Below are positions 56,352-62,964 of a stretch of DNA of 64,000 nucleotides, one piece after another. The stretch comes from Bacteroidota bacterium (lineage in GTDB: Bacteria > Bacteroidota > Bacteroidia > Bacteroidales > JAADJA01), in contig JAHLKX010000006.1 in NCBI GenBank assembly GCA_020444515.1, positions 248,001 to 312,000 of the forward strand, in the 5' to 3' direction. A program made the position numbers and the translations under genes. Below the pieces are notes generated by a model that was not told the origin of the DNA, did no database searches, and worked only from the letters and a program-made list of their open reading frames with translations. How positions within the stretch are numbered: the first letter of the stretch is position 1; every line of letters begins with the position of its first letter.

Positions 56352-57116
56352 ATGATTATTTACAGGAGCTTATCGGTTTTACTTTTCATGGGTGTCATGT
56401 TTTTTTATTCCTGCGATTTGAATGCACCCAAAAAGTTGAAAGATCAGAAGGTTACAGGGTGGGCCATTGATGATCAGGGTGATAGTGTGTATATGCGGTA
56501 TGATGAAACAGGCAAACTGAACTCGTATTCAACTTATAAAAATGGAATAAAAAATGGGATAGCCAAAAAATTTTATGATAATGGCAATGTGGAATTTGAA
56601 ATAAATTACAAGAATGGCTTAAAAGAAGGGCTTACCCGTTGGTTTTATAAAAGTGGGAAACTATACCGTGAAACCATTTATGAAAATGATGAAGAAACTG
56701 GAATCCAGAAGAAATACTATGAAAATGGAAAACTTATGGCTGAGATTCCTTATGAGCATGGTCGCATTTTGCCTGGATTAAGAGAATACACTACTTCGGG
56801 TAAATTAAAAACCATTTATCCTGACCTCATTATTGAGCCAATTAACAGGCTCGCTTTTGAAAATAAATATATACTGCGTTGTTATTTAGAAGGAAAACCT
56901 AAGGGAACAGATTATTTCAGGGTGATGCGAATCCCCGGATCAAAAATGGATGCCCTGATCCAACTGGATGAAATGGGTGGTGCCGGCCAAATAGAATTTT
57001 TTCTTAGGCCTGGTGATTTTATCATGGAGAAGATTATTTTCAGGGCTGAATATAAAACTGCATTGCGCAATACCTATGTGGTAGAAAAGGAATACAACCT
57101 TGCCCTGGATTACTGA
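56352..57116 (+). CDS. MORN-repeat (YwqK-like) lipoprotein
   Basis: This 254-residue lipoprotein has the lipobox FFYSC (Cys21). Residues 40-140 contain YwqK/MORN-type repeats: SYSTYKNGIKNGIAKKFYDN, VEFEINYKNGLKEGLTRWFY, YENDEETGIQKKYYENGKL. The C-terminal part (about 160-254) is beta-rich and unrecognised. Although databases call some YwqK proteins antitoxins, no toxin is nearby, and a structural or envelope-binding role is more likely. Its stop codon directly abuts the stop of the convergent gene (TGATCA across the junction). Confidence 0.85.
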   Translation: MIIYRSLSVLLFMGVMFFYSCDLNAPKKLKDQKVTGWAIDDQGDSVYMRYDETGKLNSYSTYKNGIKNGIAKKFYDNGNVEFEINYKNGLKEGLTRWFYKSGKLYRETIYENDEETGIQKKYYENGKLMAEIPYEHGRILPGLREYTTSGKLKTIYPDLIIEPINRLAFENKYILRCYLEGKPKGTDYFRVMRIPGSKMDALIQLDEMGGAGQIEFFLRPGDFIMEKIIFRAEYKTALRNTYVVEKEYNLALDY

Positions 57117-58700
57117 TCAATAGTTTAGACTTCTGAGTTTGCTGCTTAGTTCATAACTATTGGGAGCATATTTCAGACCTCGCTCCAAATATTCTCGGGA
57201 TGCTTTCGAATTACCCTTGCGAAAGTGATAGCTAGCAGCTCTGGAATAGGCCTCAACAAGTACTTCATTCAGGATATAATTCCCAAAATCCAACGTTGAA
57301 TTTTCAGCAATTTCTTCAAAAGCGCCTAATTTCCCAAATGCCTCCCGGGTGTTGCCCGACATGAAAAAATCAACACTCATTCCAAGGGTGAGTGTCCCGC
57401 GTAATGTGTTGAACTGGTTATTGTTCATTATATCAGGATAGGTTGTAATGTACCGATTGAGTTGATCGAGACTTTCCTGAAAATCGTTTATCTGGGAGAA
57501 TGTTTCCAGTACATCCGTCACAAAGAGATTTCGAGCATCCACATGTTTGGGCTTGAGATTATAAGCTTTTTCAGCAAAAACCAGTGAGAGATCGAACTTA
57601 TTGTCGTTGAGCAATATTCTTGCCCGTTCATAGTAATAGATAAAAGAAATTTCATTGATCAGGACGGAGTCTTCAAGATTGTCAATTATTCGATTGAAGT
57701 AGGCATCATATAGTTTAGTATTATACTGTGCAATGAGTAATTTCTGTGTAACATCGATAAATTGATCAATGATGTTATCATTTTTAATCCCATATTTATC
57801 GTAACGAGCAGCTTTAAAAATATAATCTGCATAATGAATGTCTTCGTATTTACAACCATTGAGAACATTGGCAACGCAGATGAGCAGCATGTATCCTGCA
57901 CGTTCAGAAGGATGCAGGTAGGCTGATTTTTCAACCATGGCAAATGCTTCTTCATACTTTTGATTGGCGAGGCAATCAACCGCTTTATTATAGTATTGCA
58001 ATCCTGCCAGTTCAAGCAGGTTTATATCCTCTTCTTTGTAAAAATATTCATTGAATAATTCATCCGATGTTTTCTGTTTATATTCTGTTTCGCTGATCAG
58101 TTTGGATTCCTTCAGAAAATCAACAAATTGTGACTTGAAACGATCATCATATACCAAGTATCCCTTTCTGGGATCAGTTGTTTCAACCCGGATTGAAAAA
58201 GTCTCGGGATAGGTGAGAATGTATACATGGTCGTACGATTCTTTGATGGTATAAGGAATGTTCAGGTTCTGGAAGATCAGACCATAGTATGCCGAGGCTG
58301 TAACGCAGTTGTATAGCCCTTCATTAAAAAGATCCGGAAAATATTGACCCTCCTCATATTTTTTTAGATAATCTTCGTGGATATCACTATAAATTGTTTT
58401 TACCTTTTTCTTTTCTTTGGCATTTATAAATTTTGAATTATTCTCATAACTGCTGATTTGATTTGAGATCCTTCGTTTAATGTCATTTAATTCGTCAGCA
58501 CCGCAGCTATCATCAATGGCTATAAACAGGTAAATGTAGTTGGGTCCATTGTCACTGTCCAGGCTTTCGAAGGCTACTTTTTCAAGGTTTGAATGAAACG
58601 ATAAGTCGCTCTTTATTACCAGGCTATCGGGTTCAGTTGCATAAATTTGAATCGACAGAAATGCTGTAATTACCAGCAGGATTTTTTGGAAATGGCTCAT
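57117..58700 (-). CDS. Exported transglutaminase-like and TPR protein
   Basis: This 527-residue protein has a signal peptide (cleaved near residue 21, IYATEP). The region 100-185 shows a possible transglutaminase-like Cys-His-Asp triad: Cys132 in GLYNCVTASAYYG, His158 in YDHVYIL and Asp176 in VETTDPRKG. The rest (about 230-527) consists of TPR-like helical pairs, e.g. YYNKAVDCLANQKYEEAF, LAFAEKAYNLKPKHV-type and HFRKGNSKASREYLERGL. The fold assignment is from the motif pattern alone. A protease or transamidase activity is inference. It stands alone, with a TATATTTG at 58733-58740 upstream. Confidence 0.72.
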   Translation of the reverse strand: MSHFQKILLVITAFLSIQIYATEPDSLVIKSDLSFHSNLEKVAFESLDSDNGPNYIYLFIAIDDSCGADELNDIKRRISNQISSYENNSKFINAKEKKKVKTIYSDIHEDYLKKYEEGQYFPDLFNEGLYNCVTASAYYGLIFQNLNIPYTIKESYDHVYILTYPETFSIRVETTDPRKGYLVYDDRFKSQFVDFLKESKLISETEYKQKTSDELFNEYFYKEEDINLLELAGLQYYNKAVDCLANQKYEEAFAMVEKSAYLHPSERAGYMLLICVANVLNGCKYEDIHYADYIFKAARYDKYGIKNDNIIDQFIDVTQKLLIAQYNTKLYDAYFNRIIDNLEDSVLINEISFIYYYERARILLNDNKFDLSLVFAEKAYNLKPKHVDARNLFVTDVLETFSQINDFQESLDQLNRYITTYPDIMNNNQFNTLRGTLTLGMSVDFFMSGNTREAFGKLGAFEEIAENSTLDFGNYILNEVLVEAYSRAASYHFRKGNSKASREYLERGLKYAPNSYELSSKLRSLNY

Positions 58701-58732
58701 AACCTCTTTTTTTATTGACCACTATGCAGAAG

Positions 58733-58740
58733 CAAATATA
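58733..58740 (-). promoter_or_regulatory. Candidate -7 promoter element for the transglutaminase-like gene
   Basis: TATATTTG on the minus strand fits TAnnTTTG, 32 bp upstream of the start. No -33 TTTG at the expected distance. Confidence 0.3.
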
Positions 58741-58858
58741 AATATTTGAAATTCTTTTTTCGGGATTGTTCCAAAAAAACTGATCCGATTCGGCCCATTT
58801 CGATCCTGAATGATTTTGAATAATATTTGAAATTCCGCGTGCTCACGTAAAATTTAAC

Positions 58859-58890
58859 AAAAAAAGCCTGTTGTACTGATACAACAGGCT
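58859..58890 (-). terminator. Rho-independent terminator of the cytolysin-like gene
   Basis: A perfect 11-bp stem (AGCCTGTTGTA / TACAACAGGCT) with a 4-nt loop is followed on the minus strand by seven Us. It lies about 23 bp past the stop at 58913. Confidence 0.92.
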
Positions 58891-58912
58891 TGTGATTTGT
58901 TTTGATATTTTT

Positions 58913-60727
58913 CTACAGATCAAAAGGTCCTATAAATTCATTTATCCCTGTACCATTCACATCTCCCGAGATGCAATATTGCGTTCCGGTATGATTAAAC
59001 AACATGTAGTACTTCTTCTCCCCGATGTAAAACCCAATGCCCGCGCCTACTTTCTTCACAGCGAATGGCATTTGGCCATTGCCCCAGTCTTCGATGTCCT
59101 GAACAGGATCAAAGGTATTCGGGTTATTAAAATACAGGGAAAAGAGGGTGCCATCTTTATTGATCATATATCTTCTGGAAGGACCCAGTGGATCATGATA
59201 ATTAAAAACCAGTGCGCCAATGCCATTTAATGCAAATGGGTTATAACCGGTAGCCAAATTCCCGATGGGTTCAACCTGATTATTCCAGGTATTATCCGAA
59301 CGGATGTAAGCGTATTGACTTCCGGTCATATCCATGATCATGGTCCAGCTTTCATCCTCATTGTTTCCATCAATGCGGCAGGCAGCACCGATTCCGGGGA
59401 AGGGCGGAGGACCGCCGCCAAGCTCATTGATAGAGTAGGGGCCATCCAGGGTGCCAATGTTGCTGCGCAAAAACTGGGTACCATCCATGCTGATCAGAAT
59501 AAACTCGGTTCCGGTGGTGGAGTATGCAGCACCCACACCTCCTATTTTTGAAATTACATTGTCTTTCCAATGCGCAGTATAAGCGGGTACACTACCCTGA
59601 CTAGCAGGCTTGCATTCGGTCATTGTATATTCTGTTGCAACCTTTATGGATACAACTTTATGTGTATTCAAATCATTAATGATATAGGATAGGGGCGCTC
59701 CGGTTTCAATCCCTCCACCTTCAGTAAGAAAATACTGTAGGTCTTCAAAACTACCACTCACCGTTGAAAGTGCAGCACTGGCGTCACCACCGTAAGCAAA
59801 TACTTTAATTTTGGTATTTTCAAGATCACTGATGTGTTTACCTTCTGCAACTACACCTCCCGAGGCTACAGCAGCGGAGTAAGTGGCATCTACTTTAGCC
59901 CTCATTTCCTGACGGGAGGAAGTACTTTCAATCAATAAATAGTAACGTCTTCCGTAGGTAATTGAAGCAACATAACAGGCCGGATTTCCAGGTTGAATGA
60001 ATTTTGCCAGATCATCCGGAGTAACGGAAGGTGCAAACACATCATCATAATTCGGGGGCATATCGTAGCTCATGGTATAATAGATCTGGTCGAGTTTTAC
60101 CAGCATCCGATTATAGGTTTTATCAGAGCTGAAACTCAAGCTGGCATCCACCTGCGTAGTCCAGGTTTCGACATTCACACCCATCGAAAATGCCATTTGT
60201 TGCCGTGAATATACATCTTCCATGGTATAGGTGAAATTGGCCGGAACCACACCATTGTTATCCTGGATGATCTGATTCTGTGCCGTAGTCATGGCACTTT
60301 TGGTCACTGAATTAACCGTATAAGCCGGATTGCTGGAACCATTGATCACATTGATGGATACTGTTCCGCCTGCGCGCTCTACCACAATAGGATTGGGTGT
60401 AGCCTGTGTAATGGAATTACCCTGTATTAGACTTCCGGGCCAAATGACATTTGAATTGGGATCAAAAGTAGCATAGGTGCCTGCAGCATCAACACGGTCA
60501 ACCGTTTTAGATGTGCATACCCAGGGTTCACCATTGATGATCTCTTGTGTTTCTGTTGAGTCGAGCACCTCGTTTTTTTCAACTACGGGCTCAAATTCAC
60601 CACCTGATTTAATGACACCTTCAAATGTATCAGGTGTTGATGGTTGATCGTCATTATCCTTCGAACAGGAAAATAGAATGCTTGTAGAAATAAAAATGAT
60701 TGCTAAAAGTAATTTCTGAGTTTTCAT
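58913..60727 (-). CDS. Cholesterol-dependent-cytolysin-like (CDCL) surface lipoprotein with C-terminal propeller repeats
   Basis: This 604-residue protein belongs to the thiol-activated/cholesterol-dependent cytolysin superfamily of pore formers. The lipoprotein signal ends ILFSC (Cys21), followed by SKDNDD, close to the surface-export signal (Cys-x-Lys-acidic) of Bacteroidota lipoproteins. CDC-core hallmarks follow: VIWPGSLIQGNSI (94-106), ASLSFSSDKTYNRMLVKLDQIYYTMS (195-220), TYGRRYYLLIESTS (257-270), AYGGDASAAL with the Gly pair (311-320), and GAPLSYIINDLNTHKVVSIKVATEYTMTEC (343-372). The undecapeptide/cholesterol domain 4 is absent. Instead residues 395-604 contain four 48-57-residue repeats, each starting G(V/I)GA, as in a four-bladed propeller. 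It has its own promoter and terminator. Confidence 0.9.
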   Translation of the reverse strand: MKTQKLLLAIIFISTSILFSCSKDNDDQPSTPDTFEGVIKSGGEFEPVVEKNEVLDSTETQEIINGEPWVCTSKTVDRVDAAGTYATFDPNSNVIWPGSLIQGNSITQATPNPIVVERAGGTVSINVINGSSNPAYTVNSVTKSAMTTAQNQIIQDNNGVVPANFTYTMEDVYSRQQMAFSMGVNVETWTTQVDASLSFSSDKTYNRMLVKLDQIYYTMSYDMPPNYDDVFAPSVTPDDLAKFIQPGNPACYVASITYGRRYYLLIESTSSRQEMRAKVDATYSAAVASGGVVAEGKHISDLENTKIKVFAYGGDASAALSTVSGSFEDLQYFLTEGGGIETGAPLSYIINDLNTHKVVSIKVATEYTMTECKPASQGSVPAYTAHWKDNVISKIGGVGAAYSTTGTEFILISMDGTQFLRSNIGTLDGPYSINELGGGPPPFPGIGAACRIDGNNEDESWTMIMDMTGSQYAYIRSDNTWNNQVEPIGNLATGYNPFALNGIGALVFNYHDPLGPSRRYMINKDGTLFSLYFNNPNTFDPVQDIEDWGNGQMPFAVKKVGAGIGFYIGEKKYYMLFNHTGTQYCISGDVNGTGINEFIGPFDL

Positions 60728-60787
60728 AAGAATTGTATTAGTAAGTTTAGTTTATACTTTTTGTCGTTTTAATTTTAAAACCGTCCG

Positions 60788-60819
60788 CAAAAATAGAAGG
60801 CCATTCCAGGCCGGCCAAA
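60788..60819 (-). promoter_or_regulatory. Promoter of the cytolysin-like gene
   Basis: On the minus strand, TTTG (60819-60816) and TATTTTTG (60795-60788) are separated by exactly 20 bp, a full match to the Bacteroidota -33/-7 pattern. The leader is about 54 nt. Three GGCC motifs (60799-60816) lie in the spacer. The tandem operator-like motif lies 6 nt upstream. Confidence 0.8.
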
Positions 60820-60825
60820 TATTGA

Positions 60826-60845
60826 GGGTGGACAATGGGTGGACG
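60826..60845 (-). promoter_or_regulatory. Tandem operator-like motif upstream of the cytolysin-like gene
   Basis: Minus strand CGTCCACCCATTGTCCACCC contains two GTCCACCC half-sites with an 11-bp period, one helical turn, ending 6 nt before the -33 TTTG. The same arrangement precedes the beta-helix gene at 62869 (24 of 30 bases identical up to and including TTTG). The position fits an activator site. The intervening TPR-LuxR regulator gene is the obvious candidate for the binding protein. Confidence 0.65.
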
Positions 60846-60854
60846 AAGCATGAA

Positions 60855-62774
60855 TTAATTTTCCATGTTCATCATAAAACTGTGCAAATCAGATTCATCA
60901 GGCAATTGGAGTTTTTTTCTCAATCGATACCTTGCCTTTTTTACACTTTCGGGAGAAATGTTCATAATGGCTGCTACTTCCTTTGAAGTAAGATTGAGTT
61001 TGAGCATCGCAGATAAACGAAGGTCATTGCTTGAAAGAATAGGAAAATCTGCTTTCAATTTTGATAAAAAACCCTGATGGACCTGTTCAAAATGGCGGTT
61101 GAAATTATTCCACTCCTTATCGGATTGTGCACTGCCATTGATCATGTGCCTGAGCTTTCTGAAATCAGATCTGCTTTCTTCCCCTGACTGCTCCTCCAGA
61201 TCGGTCACCTGTTTTTTTAGGGTCTCCAGCAATTCATTTTTCTGAACGATTTGTAAGGCATGGGAGGTGAGTTCATTCTTTTTAATCTCGAGTTCTTTTT
61301 CATAATTGTCGCGCTGCAATTCGGCAATGATTAGTTTTTCTTCCTCGAGCAGCTTTTCCTGCTCACGTATCAGACGATTTCTTTTCATTTTATTGCGCAA
61401 ATGGATAACAAAATAGATACCTATTAGAAAACTTAAAATCAGGCCAACAATTAAAACAGTTTGCCTTATCCTCTGCAGCTCAAGGTCCCTGGAAAGAATC
61501 TCAATTTCACTTTTTTGTATGGCTATTTCTTTTTCGTTTTTTTCCTTTTGATACCGGGCTTCCATCTCTTCAATTTTCCGGGTTTTGTTTTCATCAAAAA
61601 GGCTGTCCTTCATGCTTTCATACAGCTTAAAATATTCAAGGGATTTTTTATAATTTCCGATTGAATAATAGGCGTCAGACTTACTCAAATAGGTATTTTC
61701 CAGGCTGCTCTTTGAACCTATGTCACGAGCAATAACAATGGATGAATCATACAAAGGGAGGGCTTTCTCATATTGGCTTTCCTCCACCAGCAGGTCCCCC
61801 ATGTTTCGAAATAACATTGAAATACGCAATTGGTCATTGTGTTTTTCAGCAAGATCAAATGCTTTTTGAAAATAATTTCGTGCTTTTATAAATTGTTTCT
61901 CTTCTTTATGAATGAGCCCCATATTATTATAGGCCAGGAGAAGGGTATTGTTATTTTCAATTTCAATGGCTTTTGTAATGGCTTGTTCAAAATAATATTT
62001 TGCAGAATCATATTCCTGCATTTTCATGTAGATAAAACCCGTATTGTTGAGTGCTTGTGGTAGAAAAAAACGGTCGTCATTTTCTATATACAATTCAATA
62101 GCTTCGCTGAGATTATCCAGCGCTTTTCGGAATTTTTCGAGCGCCATATAGTTGCTGGCCAGGTAGACCAAACCATCTGCATACCGAATCTTATCCCCCA
62201 GCTTATCAATAACCTGAAGGCCTTGCATTAGATATTTTTGGGCATCTTCATAATTGCCCATATAGTAATTGATATTACCAAGTAGCTGCAAAGAAACTGC
62301 AACCCCGTGTTCATCATTGGCCTCGCTGCTCTTTTTTAAACTTTCTTCGGTTTGAAGCAATGCTTTTACATAATCCCCCTGGTCATAATAAAGAATGGCT
62401 ATGTTGTATAAAATCACTCCAATCATTTTGGGATCATTCAGATCTTCGTAAAGCATAAGTGATTTCTGGTAGTAGTAATTTGCACTGTCGGATAAGTTTC
62501 TGACGGTAAATCCTGCAGCGATCCTTTGATAGGCTTCAGCCATCCCTTTTTTATTATCTGATCTTTTAGCAATCTTGAGGGCTTGCAGCGCATAATCACG
62601 GGCCGCTTTTGGCTCTGAGTAGGCTGTGGATTCCCATAATAATATGAGGATATGAACCCTGGTGGAGTCGTTATTTGCCTGTTTTAGTTCAGTTCGGAGG
62701 CTATCGGTATTGAACCGTGCTATCAGAATATAGGGGAGTATAATAAATATAAATATGACGGACCACTTCTTCAT
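60855..62774 (-). CDS. Membrane-anchored TPR regulator with LuxR-type HTH
   Basis: This 639-residue one-component regulator has an export signal or anchor at residues 5-19 and TPR repeats over about 25-400, e.g. YQRIAAGFTVRNLSDSANYY and ALNNTGFIYMKMQEYDSAKYY. A membrane helix (about 439-459, VLIVGLILSFLIGIYFVIHL) is followed by a cytoplasmic coiled coil and a LuxR-type HTH at 580-625 (LTSKEVAAIMNISPESVKKARYRLRKKL). TPRs outside and DNA-binding inside suggest that envelope signals drive transcription. It lies between the cytolysin-like gene and the beta-helix gene, whose promoters share a tandem motif, so they are likely targets. The 5' gap of 190 bp is shared with the divergent beta-helix gene. 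Confidence 0.9.
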   Translation of the reverse strand: MKKWSVIFIFIILPYILIARFNTDSLRTELKQANNDSTRVHILILLWESTAYSEPKAARDYALQALKIAKRSDNKKGMAEAYQRIAAGFTVRNLSDSANYYYQKSLMLYEDLNDPKMIGVILYNIAILYYDQGDYVKALLQTEESLKKSSEANDEHGVAVSLQLLGNINYYMGNYEDAQKYLMQGLQVIDKLGDKIRYADGLVYLASNYMALEKFRKALDNLSEAIELYIENDDRFFLPQALNNTGFIYMKMQEYDSAKYYFEQAITKAIEIENNNTLLLAYNNMGLIHKEEKQFIKARNYFQKAFDLAEKHNDQLRISMLFRNMGDLLVEESQYEKALPLYDSSIVIARDIGSKSSLENTYLSKSDAYYSIGNYKKSLEYFKLYESMKDSLFDENKTRKIEEMEARYQKEKNEKEIAIQKSEIEILSRDLELQRIRQTVLIVGLILSFLIGIYFVIHLRNKMKRNRLIREQEKLLEEEKLIIAELQRDNYEKELEIKKNELTSHALQIVQKNELLETLKKQVTDLEEQSGEESRSDFRKLRHMINGSAQSDKEWNNFNRHFEQVHQGFLSKLKADFPILSSNDLRLSAMLKLNLTSKEVAAIMNISPESVKKARYRLRKKLQLPDESDLHSFMMNMEN

Positions 62775-62868
62775 TTGCTATGATTAGGAATATGGTATTT
62801 TTGGTTATAACCCCTCGAATTAAGATAACAACCACATTACTGAATTGTTTTAAAATAAAAAATTGAAT

Positions 62869-62888
62869 CGTCTACCTGTTGTCCACCC
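62869..62888 (+). promoter_or_regulatory. Tandem operator-like motif upstream of the beta-helix gene
   Basis: CGTCTACCTGTTGTCCACCC holds GTCTACCT (62870-62877) and GTCCACCC (62881-62888), spaced by 11 bp and ending 6 nt before the -33 TTTG. It mirrors the element at 60826-60845. It also lies about 100 bp upstream of the regulator gene's start and could serve autoregulation. Confidence 0.65.
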
Positions 62889-62894
62889 CAAACA

Positions 62895-62926
62895 TTTGAT
62901 GGAGGACTTCAATACCTGTACATTTG
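62895..62926 (+). promoter_or_regulatory. Promoter of the beta-helix gene at 62965
   Basis: TTTG (62895-62898) and TACATTTG (62919-62926) are separated by exactly 20 bp, a full match to the Bacteroidota -33/-7 pattern. The leader to the ATG at 62965 is about 30 nt. Confidence 0.8.
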
Positions 62927-62964
62927 CATTTCTTTTAAACTAAAACATAACGAATTCACATCTC

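Noticed and set aside
56352..57116. Toxin-antitoxin system for the YwqK-like gene
   Set aside because: No toxin-like gene is adjacent, and MORN-repeat lipoproteins are often mislabelled as antitoxins.
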